NCBI GenBank assembly: GCA_020631735.1
Contig: CM036191.1
Coordinates: 45,050,562-45,114,561 of the forward strand
Direction: 5' to 3'
From: Saccharum officinarum
Lineage: Eukaryota; Streptophyta; Magnoliopsida; Poales; Poaceae
DNA: 64,000 bases
Shown here piece by piece: positions 10,751 to 21,982 of this stretch; position 1 is the first letter of the stretch, and each line of letters opens with the position of its first letter. Below the pieces are notes generated by a model. The model worked only from the letters and a program-made list of their open reading frames with translations, was not told the origin of the DNA and did no database searches. A program made the translations under genes and the position numbers.

Positions 10751-13700
10751 ATGGCGGAGATCGAGGTGGTGTCCGAAGGCGGCAGGCGGGACGGGGGCGA
10801 GGGCGAGGAGCGGCGGCGGCAGAAGCAAGGCGCGGCGGGGAAGCCGCCGGCGGACCCCGTGGTGGACGTGTACTCGGCGGCGGCGTACGGGGACCTGGAG
10901 CGGCTCCGCGGCTTCGTCGAGCAGGGGGGAGCCGCCGCCGCCGCGCTCAGGGAGCCCGACGGCAACGGCTACCACGCGCTCCAGTGGGCCGCGCTCAACA
11001 ACTACCCCCACGTCGCGCTCTACATCATCGAGGTCGGGCTCGGCTTCCTCGCTGGCTTCGATTCGGCGCTGATTCATTCCAGCGACTCGTGCTCACCTTA
11101 TAGCTTCGCTGATGATGGGGATTGTTCGGTTTCCGCAGCACGGGGGCGACGTGAATGCGACGGACCACGCACGGCAGACGGCGCTGCACTGGGCGGCCGT
11201 GCGTGGGTCCACTTCCGTGGCAGACGTGCTGATGGAGCACGGAGCGAGGGTTGAGGCCGCCGACATCAATGGCTACCGGGTAATGGGGCACCCTTGTCTT
11301 TCTGGATGTGTACAATTCGAACTTCAATTATGTTTGTGTTGGGTCTAGTATCTGATTGGTGAGGGTACCATGAAACCAACTGCCTTCTGCGATAAGTCTG
11401 CGGGGATGGTTTTAGAGGTTTAGAACGTTTGTTTGATCATTAAAAAATGTAGGATTGCGTTGATTGTCGTCTGGTTTGCTGAATCAGCAGTACAGTTAGT
11501 GTGCTTCAACATTGATGACAATATAGCAAATCTAGTAGAAAAATACAGAACTTACTCTGTTAGTTCCAACGACCAACTAAGAATTATCTTGTGAAGTAGC
11601 ACCCAAACTGTGTTCTAGTGCCATTTGTTTAACAGTAAATCATTTATGACAGGAGCAAGTGCAATTAATTCTGTTGTTTGTGCTGATAGGCTAGAAAATG
11701 GACAGAATAGAAAAATAATTTTTTTTCTCTCGAAAGAATAGAAAAATAGTAAATATATGCTATTACAGATTTACATCACACCATTTGGAAATTTACTTTT
11801 AGCCTGGATAGCTTATCTTTGGAGCCGCCTTTCATCTTTCCTTGCTGATAAAAAATATTATGTGTTCAGTTCCTGAGAAAAATCACAGCCAAATCCGCTA
11901 TATGGTTCATGCGGAATCTTCTGTTTGACTGTTCCCTGCTTTGATTATTATGGCAGGCAGTTCATGTGGCATCGCAGTATGGCCAAACATCATTCTTGCA
12001 TCACATCATCTCAAAGTACGGTGCAGATTTTGATGCTTTGGACAATGATGGGAGGAGCGCTTTGCACTGGTATACACGACTGTTGATTAATACTCTACTT
12101 TCCGAATGCATGCTTTCCCTGGTTTAGGTATCAATGTCACCTCGAAAATGCACTATACAGCTTAATATGGTTTCCTATAGTCTGTTCAAATTGTGTCTCA
12201 AATTGTTGTCATGGTAAACGATTCATTCAGAAATTGTCTTTGCACTCCTGTGCATGTATATGATATGGCACTGTGCACTCTGTTAGTTGTATGATTGAAG
12301 GACTGGAACCACAGTCCTGAAGAGTCAGTTAATTTACTGTCTACTTGACTTATTCATTGGATATTTTTATCTACATTTCCATGTTTGGCGTAATGTAACC
12401 TTATATATTCTATAACATCACAGGGCTGCCTACAAAGGAAATGCAGATACAATCAGATTACTGCTGTTTATGGATGCTAATCAAGTAAGGCAAGACAAAA
12501 ATGGTACCTTCCTCTATTCTGTTGTATTTAATTACATCTTTTGGCTACTTCATACGTTTCTTCTTTCAACAATTTTTCTTATTCTATGAACAAAAAGAAC
12601 GGCATATTTGGCAAGGTTCAGTGCTTGTCAGAATATTTTTAAAAACATCTACTTTTTTTAATTGTGTGTAGTATGCTCCCAACACTATGGAAAAAATTAG
12701 GATGAATAATTAATTTCCCTGAAAATTATGGATGGCTGCGGATGTGACCCTGTTATTTTATTTCACTTAGGGTGTGTTTGGTTCGAGGACGAAGTTGGAC
12801 GGGATATGGTGATTCATGGATATTGGGATAAGGATATCCATGATGCATGTTTGGTTGGATGGATGGGACGAGCCATTTTTCTGTTTGGTTGGTTGAACGA
12901 GACTTGGTTAGGATGAGCCAATTTTCTGTTTGGTTGGTTGGAGTAAGGATGGTCGGGCTGATTATGACATGTGGGACCCGCATGTCATTTATTTATTTTT
13001 AACCTAAACATAATCATGTGAGATCTTGTTTTGTAGATTTAATTACAACGAATACAAAGATATAATTATATCACAAAATAAATATACTGCTTGCAAGACA
13101 AAACCATTTGAATGTTTGCTAAAAGAAAGAAAAAGAAATTAATGCCTCTTTCCATGTTAACAAAGCACCAGGAAGCAAACTTGGAGGAGCTCATCCGCCA
13201 GTGTTTGCTCGGCTCAACTCAACCAGCATATTAGGGAATATTCTTCCAGTATGGATATCGTTGTCCAACACGTCCCTCAAACCAAACACACCCAATACAT
13301 GGACCGCCATCTCTTATCCATGTTCATCCAGCGAACCAAACGCATCCTTAGGCAGCTAGGTTGGTATATAGTATTTAAGCTCTTTTTGTGATGCCATGCA
13401 GGTTGTACCGCTTTACACTGGGCTGCTATAAGAGGGAATTTGGAGGTTTGCACAGTTCTTGTACATACTGGTACGAAGGAAGAACTCACACTTAAGGATA
13501 GTGGTGGGTTAACTCCTGTGCAACTTGCAGCAGAAAAAGGTCATCGGCATCTTTCCAATATCCTTGTACGTTTACCCTGGCATTCTTATTTACCTATTAA
13601 TAATTAACCTCTTTCTCCTGAGAAATTACGCTACATGCCACCATTCAATCTGCTCATACACCAGTGCATCTAGGTTTGTGCTGTTGTAAATGATTGCAAT

Positions 13701-16659
13701 GGCATGTATTCAATGACGTATTCTTTCCCCTATTCTATCCATTTTCTTTCCTCCCATGTTTTGAAGTTTGTTCTCCAAATATTCGGTTTGGTGTGTGTTT
13801 TAGGTACTGATCTTTTCAACTCCACTAACAGAATAGTTTCTCTGCTTTTAGTCTAATGCTACAAAAGTAAGCTTTGAAGACAAGTTCTTCCCTGGGAAGT
13901 CGAGGAAAATTGGATACGCCCCTTTCTTGTTTGCTTATCTTGTCGTCTGCCTCATCCTTTTCCTAAACTCGATTGTATTTGGTGAGCATTGTTTGGGAGT
14001 TTTTGTTGTTTATATCATAATTAAGGATCTTTGTTTTTCATCAGACCTGATCATAAAATCTCTACAGCACCTAATTTTTCTAGGATCACTGCTACTGCTG
14101 GTCTTTGGTCTTGGGCTGCTGTATCGCTTTTCTTTGCATCACAAGTAATGTTCTACAGAGTTAGCAGGTAGCTTATGTTACATATTTGTTTATTGTACAG
14201 TCGTACCATTTATGTGCACCTTTTGCAATTTCCTGACGTGCTATGTTTTTCAGTCTTTGTACACTAAGTAGCTATAATAATACCTTGATGTATATAGCCA
14301 TTAGAAAGATGACTGACTGTTGGGTAAAATGAATTTGTGATGAGAGTATGAGACTCACAGGAAGAGATTCGACCATGCATTTGATGCATTCTTGCTAGTG
14401 TGGAATTCTCCATTTTAAAGTTTCAATCTCAACATCTGAACACCTACTTTTATAAGATCAGCAGATTATTTTGTTCTCATATTGCCCCTGTTCCATGTTT
14501 AAGGTTTGCGTTCTTTTGCTGTTTTAACAGAAAAAATCCTGGCTATATCAAAGCAAATTCCAAACGATCTGATCCAAAGGTAAGTTTGTAGTTGATACCA
14601 TATTATCATACTACAGTACATGGAAGCTAGGAGTTTCTGGGATTATTTTCACCTATCTTTTGGCATTGTGACCAACTGAAGTTCTGTAGTCAACATTTTG
14701 AAGACTGACTAAACATCATTTGGTCTGTCAAACCATAGAAAGTTGTTTGCACAGTTTTTTTTGTGAGTAGATTAATATGACAATTAGCGCTTTATTGCAG
14801 GAGCCACTTATGGAATTTGATCTTACCAATTCCTCTACTTGGACAGGCAATTGGTCTCAGCTATGCCCTACTTGCAAGGTACTAGGAAAAACTCTTCATT
14901 ATTATTCTCACTTCTGTTATTTCTCTCTCCACCCCCCCCCCCCCCCCCCCCCCTTTGTGTTCCATATTATTTTAGTATCTCTCGTTCTCAGCACTTTGTG
15001 TTGGAAGCAGAAGATGAAAGCATATGTGTATATGTGTGCTTGTCATGTTACCTCCTGTTGTTTTGGCTATAAACCCCAACAATGTTTTTTTTACTGAATG
15101 GGTAACCTTACTACCAGATAATTCGACCTATGCGCTCCAAACATTGTCCAACTTGTAAGCATTGTGTGGAGCAGTTTGACCATCACTGCCCATGGATATC
15201 AAACTGTGTTGGAAAGGTATAAACATTAATTTGCGCATCTCAAATTTTCTCTTATTGTGCCTTAACTGCCTGTTCTGCTGTTCCAATTGGTTTAGGAAAC
15301 ATGTTCTGGCTAGGCACTAATATTGGATACTAATTTTGTTCTTTGGAAGAATGCTTATCGCTAATGGGAATACACAGTTGCTTGATGCTTAGTATTCATG
15401 TAATAGTGTGTGCACTTGGATTTTTTCATTTTGAAATCTGACTATAATAAGTATTCAGACTGTCAACTTGAGTTTGTATTCAATTGTATTCTGCATGCAG
15501 CTCTGAGACTTTGATAGATTTTCCATATCAGTCTCCTAATTTGAGCATTCATTTATCTTATATTGCATTGTTTATGACTATAGGATTAAGATCATAGGAA
15601 AGTATGTCCTTAAAAATTTAATGGTATCAGTTTTGTACTGTAAGAATTTGTTAGCCAAATTATTGGCAAAGATTATAAACTTCAATTTTTTGTTTACGTA
15701 TGCTCCTTATAAACTGGGACAGAGGGAAGTACTACTAATATATATTTTTTCTTGCAGCGAAATAAGTGGGATTTTTTCGTGTTTCTTTGGATGGGGATAG
15801 CTACATCCTTTTTGGGTGCTGCTGTTGGATTCCACAGTAAGGACGTCTTTAAACAATTCTTTTTTTCCTTTGCTTCGAGATGTACTTAACAAGTCAAGGA
15901 CATTTAATGCCAGGACTTTGGACAGAGCCCATTATACTCTCATCTTCAGAAACATGGATGCATTTCATGGTGACAAAGCATCCTGGTGCTGTGTTGTTCA
16001 TGTTTCTGGATGTCTTCTTGTTAACTGGAGCTCTTATTCTGACTGGAGCACAAGCTGTACAGGTAATTTTTCGCCCAATTTGTTAGTATCTGCATATTCT
16101 CAACAAACACTCCTGGGTTATCAGAGCAGCATTCTATTTGTCTCTATGCTGTATGGTCAAATTGTGGTCTCATGCTCTGTGCTACTTGGATAAGGAGCAC
16201 ACATTTTCTATTTTGTGCCTCATAAGATTTGATTTGAAGCTGTGCTGTTTAGGGAGTATGTTTCTATCATTGTGAAACCACACAGCACTTTACAATTTTG
16301 TTGAACTCACAATTTTGCTGGAAGTAGCAAAATTGAAGTTAGGCCACATGCCCGCACTGCATATTCGCTTCAGTGGGTGCATTTTCATAACGTGTATATG
16401 CTTCACCCATCCATTGCAGATAGCACGGAACATGACAACTAATGAGGTAGCGAATCGATCTCGCTACACATATCTTCGAGGGCCTGACGGGCGTTTCAGA
16501 AATCCTTACAGTCGTGGTTGCCAGAGGAACTGCACTGATTTTCTTATCAATGGATACAGCAATGATGAGGAGGTTGCATGGCCAACCCTTCAACAAACAG
16601 TACAGGGAAGATCGGGGAAACAAAAGTTTAGTGACAGATTATATGCCCAAGACCCCTGA
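10751..16659 (+). CDS. Ankyrin-repeat DHHC protein S-acyltransferase (TIP1/At2g14255-like)
   Basis: Thirteen exons with GT-AG borders: 10751-11032, 11139-11279, 11957-12069, 12424-12503, 13402-13565, 13852-13981, 14068-14167, 14531-14579, 14801-14878, 15118-15216, 15758-15836, 15914-16062 and 16420-16659. The phase is open throughout, giving 567 residues. An acidic/Gly-rich N-terminus precedes six ankyrin repeats (about 38-260; several carry TALHWAA). Two membrane segments follow (about 280-335), then the cysteine-rich domain (LCPTCK ... HCPTCKHC), DHHC at residues 400-403 (15178-15189; Cys403 would carry the acyl intermediate), two more membrane segments (about 415-488) and the TTxE motif (TTNE, 494-497). 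ANK-DHHC enzymes palmitoylate cysteines of membrane proteins, usually at Golgi or plasma membrane. Length is nearer to Arabidopsis At2g14255 than to the longer TIP1. No defects are seen. The 3' end is partly copied at 42893-48075. Confidence 0.93.
12770..13347. mobile_element. PIF/Harbinger (Tourist-like) element in intron 4 of the acyltransferase gene
   Basis: The left end GGGTGTGTTTGGTTCG and the right end CGAACCAAACGCATCC form inverted termini. TTA is present on both sides (12767-12769 and 13348-13350), the expected target duplication for PIF/Harbinger. At 578 bp it has no transposase frame, so it is non-autonomous. It lies wholly in the intron between exons 4 and 5. A second inner copy of the terminus (CAAACCAAACACACCCAAT, about 13279-13297) suggests a rearranged right end. 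Confidence 0.8.
14928..14953. repeat. Poly-C tract in intron 9 of the acyltransferase gene
   Basis: A long C run just after exon 9, broken by a single A near its start. Open frames across it (poly-Pro) are not coding. Confidence 0.9.
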
Positions 16660-17215
16660 AAAGCATCTGCTTTCATCTTAGTGCTGGGAATATTTCAGTT
16701 TGTTCAGACAATGGATTGACAATGGTGTGAAAAGCTACTTACTTGGGGTCACATTCTGAGTGGCTGGCACCCCTTCATACATGTCTTTAGACGGTGCTGT
16801 GGATCATGGAATTGTTTGATTGTTTATGTTGTCGATATGAGATCTGATAGAGTGATAGATGTGAATGCAGGTTTTATGATTTCTGTAGTAAATTGGATTC
16901 ACAATCTTACGCCATTCACGAAATATACAGGGGGCAACAGGGCATGTATAAGCATGCACCATATTGTGGATTTTGTCTTGTATTATATTGGCTCAATAGC
17001 TGACTTCTGCGATAGTTGCACACTGGTTTACCGATGACGTTTAACAATACGGCGAAGGATGTCCTGGCAACAGGAGACATGAAACTGCAAAAATCAAATG
17101 ACACATCTTACTGCTTTTGATGTGAGATAAAGCCAGATTACCTCAGTACTTAATATATGATGGACTGGAGCATTCAATTTTTTTTTGCTCGAATACATGT
17201 GGGCAGTAAACGGAA
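16660..17215 (+). other. 3' UTR and downstream region of the acyltransferase gene
   Basis: This non-coding stretch follows the stop codon. Its importance is that it is duplicated, with a few substitutions and indels, at 47500-48075. That copy keeps a 42-bp block (about 48016-48057) that is missing here. Confidence 0.6.
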
Positions 17216-17227
17216 TCTGAGATGAAC

Positions 17228-17412
17228 ACCCCGTTCGTTTGAGTTATTCAACCAAATCAGTAGTCATCTAGCAGTGTTTTTCTCTCACAATAAACCAGCG
17301 AACAATACTTTCAGTCACAATAAACCAACGAAATGAACAAGCTGTTTTTCTTTCACAATAAACCAGCGAACAGTACTTTCAGTCACAATAAACCAACGAA
17401 ATGAACAAGCTG
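17228..17412. repeat. Degenerate inverted-end element with a 68-bp internal duplication
   Basis: A CCCCGTTCGTTTGAG-type left end and an AACGAAATGAACAAGCTG right end are weakly inverted. The inner unit starting CACAATAAACCAGCGAACA occurs at 17286 and again at 17354 (period 68), almost identical. It may be a hAT-type MITE relic; the class is uncertain. Confidence 0.5.
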
Positions 17413-17415
17413 TAG

Positions 17416-17815
17416 TCACGGCCACATGCCTCTTTGGCACTGTCATTAAGACCCATCTTTTGGTAGGGTTTTAGTTTATCTAAAAACAGTTTTGGCTCTA
17501 ACTTTTTTTATAAAAGCAGTTTTTTTCTGGCGAATCTGAAACTATTTTGAAAAAGTTTGAAAAACCAATTTCTTCTATTTTTGAGGAATAGGTGGAAGAC
17601 ATCAAATGTGCAAAATGCCCTTGTTTATTTGACTTGGTTGTATACAGGTCAAGTGGTCAGTGGCATCTTCGTTGTACTTCACTCGAACTTGATGACTACT
17701 TTTTTTTTTGTGTTTAATATAAGAGCATGGAGGCCACAGATGAGCTAGGGAAAGTCACGTTTTTGTGGTTTTGGCTTCCTAGTAGAAACTAACTACGATT
17801 TCACGTGATCGAGCC
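17416..17815. other. Intergenic sequence, nothing recognised
   Basis: AT-rich with short open frames; no motif, terminal repeat or splice pattern is convincing. Confidence 0.4.
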
Positions 17816-17875
17816 GTAGCTCGAGCTGTTAACGCTCCAGGTGGTGGAGCGGCTGGTCGTGGGTTCGACTCGACT
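17816..17875 (+). mobile_element. tRNA-like head of a possible SINE relic
   Basis: The segment CTCCAGGTGGTGGAGCGG followed about 10 bases later by GTGGGTTCGACTCG resembles the D-arm/A-box and T-arm/B-box (GGTTCGANNC) of a tRNA-derived SINE. No poly-A or target duplication is clear, and the acceptor stem is not formed, so it is not a functional tRNA. Confidence 0.4.
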
Positions 17876-18061
17876 CACGATTTCCCACCAGGAACAGTAG
17901 GTCCTTAAATAATTTCCGTTGCCTCACACGTGGATGCGTCACAATGGTTAGGATGACACCCGTGGGTTCGAGCTCTACTCGACTCACGATTTCCCACCAG
18001 GAACAGTAGGTCCTTAAATAATTTCCGTTGCCTCACACGTGGATGCGTCACAATGGTTAGG
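17860..18061. repeat. Two-copy tandem repeat, 109-bp period
   Basis: The block CGACTCACGATTTCCCACCA through CACAATGGTTAGG occurs from 17871 and again from 17980 with essentially perfect identity. The second unit is introduced by another GTGGGTTCGAG box. It probably arose by duplication of the SINE-like tail. Confidence 0.85.
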
Positions 18062-18204
18062 AAAAAAAGAAAAGAAAAAAAGAAAAAAGAGGAAAATTCG
18101 AGATGCCATCGGTACAGTCCTACCTCGACGACTCAGGGAAGCGCGACGGGGGTGAGCTGCCTATATAATGCGGCCAATGAGCATCAGTGCTCCACACTTG
18201 CCTT

Positions 18205-18475
18205 TGCCTAGTTGCCTGGACAGTAATGATTGACAACAAAATTCGGTTTAAACTGAATTTTGAATTCGGGATATTCCGAATTAAAAGTAGAAAAATAGAA
18301 AACGGACGGAAACGGTCGGAAAATGTCTAAACCGTTTTCTACTTTTACATTTGAAATACGAAAACGAAAGCGAAAACGGTAGAGTCGGACACAAAAATAC
18401 GAATTCGATCGGATAAAGTACAGAAAACGATGCGGTTCGGTTCGGGATATTTCCGTTCCGTTTTCATCCTTAGCT
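18205..18475. repeat. Dispersed AT-rich repeat (CGGATATTTCCG-type wording)
   Basis: Repeated ATTCGG, GAAAACGG and GATATTCCG words and their inverse orientation, with weak inverted symmetry around the centre (GAAAACGGACGG against CCGTTTTC). I recognise it as a dispersed grass repeat of the MITE type but cannot assign a family or exact ends. Confidence 0.4.
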
Positions 18476-18509
18476 GCGGCAGTTGTTGTGGAGAACAAAA
18501 ATTCATTTA

Positions 18510-18739
18510 GGGCCTGTTTGGTTTTCAGGAGTTAAAGTTTAACTCCCATCACATCAATGTTCCCTCAAATGCATGGAGTACTAAATGTAGACTAATTGCA
18601 TGCATGTCGGTACAGATTAGGAGTAATTTACGAGACGAATCTATTAAGCCTAATTAGTCCAAGATTGGAAACTTTTTGTCAAATAAGATGAAAATGCTAC
18701 AGTATTTGTTAAACTTTAACTCCTCCAACCAAACACCCC
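18510..18739. mobile_element. Tourist-like MITE (230 bp)
   Basis: Starts GGGCCTGTTTGG and ends CCAAACACCCC, with TTA before it (18507-18509) and TTG after it. Internal sequence (TTTACGAGACGAATCTATTA and AAGCCTAATTAGTC) is shared with the element at 35893-36122, showing that both belong to one family. Confidence 0.8.
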
Positions 18740-19440
18740 TTGCTATACTGCATGCATACACCAGAAGCGGTAGGCGCAGCCCCAGGAACAGCAGCGAGTG
18801 GCAAGCGGCAAGCCGGAAGCTGATGCATGACTCTCTCTCACTACGTGTGTCAGTGTGTGCTACTTTTTCTTTGCTTGCGTGACCTGTGCGGATGTCTACG
18901 CTGCGCTGCTCCACTGACGTTCGCGAGAGTGAGCCCCGGCAGGCGCCCAGGGTCGCCGGGCCCTGGGTCCGCCAATGCTCTCATCTCTTCCCATAATCTC
19001 GCGTGACGTAATTGCTTCGTTTCAACCATGCATAAATTCAATTTGTAATATTAATGTTCGGAACATGGCACTTGAAAAATATATTCTTTTAGATAACAGT
19101 ACAATACACATCTAAACTTAAATTTTGGTGCCATTATTTTTCCTCGTGCAACACATGGGCATTTATCTGTAATAAGAAAAACAAAGCTACGTACTCGACT
19201 CAACCACATCCTGTGTTGGGCCAGCACAATTGTTCCCAATTCCCAGAGATTCTGACACGGGTCAACCAAAAAAAGAAAAAAGGAAGCCAAAAAATAGTCA
19301 AAAACAGAAAAAAACGTGTGGACTAAAAGATAAAAATACAAACGAGGCAAACTACTCATATAAAATATGTTATACAATTTAAAATATAGTATAATTATTA
19401 TTCTCTATCCTCTGTCTACACCTAAAAAAATCCTAATGTG
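18740..19440. other. Intergenic sequence with a Helitron-like tail relic
   Basis: Mostly unrecognised. At about 19144-19173 the wording CTCGTGCAACACATGGGCAT followed by TTATCTG resembles a decayed Helitron 3' end (hairpin then CTAGT) that has lost the terminal CTAG. Confidence 0.35.
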
Positions 19441-20160
19441 ATTGCCGGACACCAAGATAACTCGCTTCGCCCAGTTTAATCCATGACTCCCGTGTCGCCA
19501 CACCCGCATGGGTCCCTGTGCGAGAGTCCGCGTCGCTCGGATGCCAAGTATTATTCGCTCCGCCCTAGTTTAATGGCGAGTTCGGTACGTGAACCCGCAC
19601 GCTCCCGCGTCGCCTTGCCGCGTGGGTCCACGTCGAGCCCCACCTCTCCGCAAACAAATCACGCCCATGCACGTGCCCTATCTCTAGCTTGTGTCGACGG
19701 CGGCGGACAACTGCGACCAGTTGCCGTGCGTAGTCCCGGGGTATGCCGAAGCACGCGTCTCGCCATGGAGGCTGACGACGTGATGACAATACATGTTGGC
19801 GGCGGCCGCGGCGCTCGCGCGCTCTGCAACGTGCTCATCATGTGCTCCACTTGGCCCGCGCGTGCGCGCCCTAGCTCAAGCCAGTGCCGGCGGCAGCGGG
19901 CACCTGCAAACGCTTGCCCCACTTGCCTGTCAGCGCATGCCCGTGCGTGTGTGCGTCTGCGCCCCGCTCGCCTCGTGCATGTGTGGCCGCGCGTCTGCAC
20001 CCCACTCGCCCTCCTACAGGAGCAGAGACGAAGGAATGACGTGCCGTAGGACGAATGGATAGACCTCCTGGCCGCACGTAACAGACGGGTCCGTTGCGTG
20101 GTGATTTGCTTGATGCCCGCACGTAACAACGTGGCCCATTAGTTACAACATCCACGTAGA
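19441..20160. other. GC-rich island without identifiable gene
   Basis: CpG-rich sequence leaves frames open on both strands (up to 188 codons, 19483-20049 plus; 156 codons, 20129-19659 minus). Neither shows a domain, signal peptide or conserved motif, and low-complexity Ala/Arg/Pro content fits composition-driven openness. It may be a captured GC-rich exon or promoter fragment. Confidence 0.35.
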
Positions 20161-20444
20161 AGAAGAAAAACCTGGAGAATTTAAAAATAGTTTAGGGGTC
20201 CAAATGCAATAATATTTATTAGTTCTTTTATTAATTTTTGAAAATCTAAAACAATAAAACACACAAATAATAATTAAAAACAAAAGCAATTTTATTAGGT
20301 ATCTATAAATCAAATCTACACCATAAAAGTCATAAAGATCATAAAATATGCTTTATGTAATCAAATTTGTATATTTCTTAATATGTTCGTCTAAAGCACA
20401 TGCCATATGCATTGTCATAGACATCATTTGTACACATGGATACA

Positions 20445-20482
20445 AATTCATTACCCCGTGCAACGCACAAACATATATCTAG
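20445..20482 (+). mobile_element. Helitron-type 3' end (plus)
   Basis: CCCCGTGCAACGCACAAAC, a weakened GC-rich terminal hairpin, is followed by ATATATCTAG and a T, the CTRR|T terminus of Helitrons. The 5' (TC) end is not identified. Confidence 0.45.
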
Positions 20483-20949
20483 TTATTTATAATTCTAGAA
20501 AGCACGTATGGGCTGGGATCACCAATTTAATATAATTCTAAAAAAACACAGGTCCAAAGGATCACCACAGCAACATCCGTTGCACAAAAAAAAAGTTTAA
20601 CATCCTGGTGCCTCTCCTCCCAATATCCGTACATGCTCTAGCTACATCAGCTGTCGCACAGAGGGTCAAAGGTGAGGTTAATTTCTCTATCCTTTGATCT
20701 CTCAATCAAAAACTATTCATTATTCCTCTTTATTTTTTGAAGATTAGATTTCATGCCTAGATGTTACCTGTCATATGATCGGAAATTATGTAGCACTAAC
20801 AAACTGTAAAGATTTTTTGCTATTACTCAGGGCCTATAGTTGTTTCGATACGAAGACCGGATTCACATGTCTATGTCCGATACGAAATCCTCAGAGCTAA
20901 TGCTTCTGCGCCCGCATCCGATTACTGAGTTCACTAAAAAAAGTCATAG

Positions 20950-20979
20950 TTCTGGTGCAACGCATGGGCATTTATCTAG
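20950..20979 (+). mobile_element. Helitron-type 3' end (plus)
   Basis: GGTGCAACGCATGGGCATTT then ATCTAG|T. The wording matches the previous tail and the decayed one near 19150, so three related tails occur within 2 kb. Confidence 0.5.
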
Positions 20980-21709
20980 TTAGAGATTAAAATCTTAATT
21001 ATTTATTTGTCTTGAACTTATGAGCCGTACTCATTGGCACTGGATAGCATATGTGTCCAATCAACCTATGTAGTCTGATTCTAAAGTGCATTAGAATGAT
21101 GACGTAAGATATAAACCCCGTTGCGACGCACGGACATTCATGGATTGACAACATGAGTATGAAATATGAGTAGCACGTGTCCAACCGGATATTAGGGTTG
21201 ATTAAAACCCACTCGACTCCGCTCACTCCACATAATTCCAAGACTCGTGGCTTCCTCTCGTGGCGACACGTATACCTCTGGCAATTTTACAGAAAAGCTC
21301 TCAATTTGTTTGAAAGCTAGCCTGTAGTCCGGCTCATCATCCATAAACAGTGCCCACGTAGTGATATTTTTTCATCTAAACCCCTGATGTAAATTTTATT
21401 CTGATGTGAACTCGAGACTTGTTCTTTTTTTCCATAATCCCCTTGACATTTTGTAGGGAGCCCCTTCTGCCTAGCCGAGTGTCGAGCTCTCCGCCTCTCC
21501 CCCCTCATTCGTCATTCCCCTCTCTCTATTCTCTCTCTTTCCCATCCGCCGATGCCCCTCTCATCTGCACACGCCTCCCAGATCACCACCTTAGCTCTCA
21601 CCACCTTAGCTCTCCACGGCCGTCTCTCCGCCCACCTACCATGTGGTGGACCCTAGACACACACGAAAGGCAGCTTCGTCCCTCCCTCTCTGCAAGCCTC
21701 TTTCCCAGG

Positions 21710-21881
21710 CAGTGGCGGATGCAGGATGAAAATCAAGGAGGGGCTAAAACAATAGAGATGTTGATTTGCATTAAAATTTAATGGTGATTTTAGATTTTTT
21801 GCTATAGTAATTTAGTGGTAAATCAAGTCATTAGGGGGGGCTGGAGCCCCCCCCCCAGCCCTCCCTGTAGATCCGCCACTG
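21710..21881. mobile_element. hAT-type MITE (172 bp) with 8-bp target duplication
   Basis: The element begins CAGTGGCGGATGCAGG and ends ATCCGCCACTG, perfect inverted termini over 11 bp. It is flanked by TTCCCAGG (21702-21709) and TTCCTAGG (21882-21889), an 8-bp duplication with one mismatch, as expected for hAT transposition. The interior has a GGGGGG...CCCCCCCC inverted stretch near the right end. No coding capacity. Confidence 0.88.
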
Positions 21882-21905
21882 TTCCTAGGCCTTCTTCCCT
21901 GCAGC

Positions 21906-21982
21906 AATGGAGAAGGATCTCGCCTAGATCCTGGCAGCACATGAGGATCCAACCAGACCTTGGAAGTATGGCAGGGCGGCGG
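21906..21982 (+). pseudogene. Candidate first exon of a captured, disabled gene
   Basis: ATG at 21906 opens a frame reading MEKDLA, a TAG stop, then ILAAHEDPTRPWKYGRAA, ending at a good donor (GGCG|GTAAGA, near 21982). Composition and the donor look exon-like, and one substitution (GAG to TAG) would explain the stop. I do not recognise the protein. It lies in the same presumed Helitron as the exon-like piece at 31082-31171, with the LINE inserted between them. Linking the two is inference. Confidence 0.35.

Noticed and set aside
17820..17870. Possible functional tRNA gene
   Set aside because: Box-like sequences are present, but no acceptor stem or anticodon arm can be drawn.
19483..20049. 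188-codon open frame in a GC-rich island
   Set aside because: Frames are open on both strands at once, the translation is Arg/Ala/Pro low-complexity, and no domain or splice context supports it.
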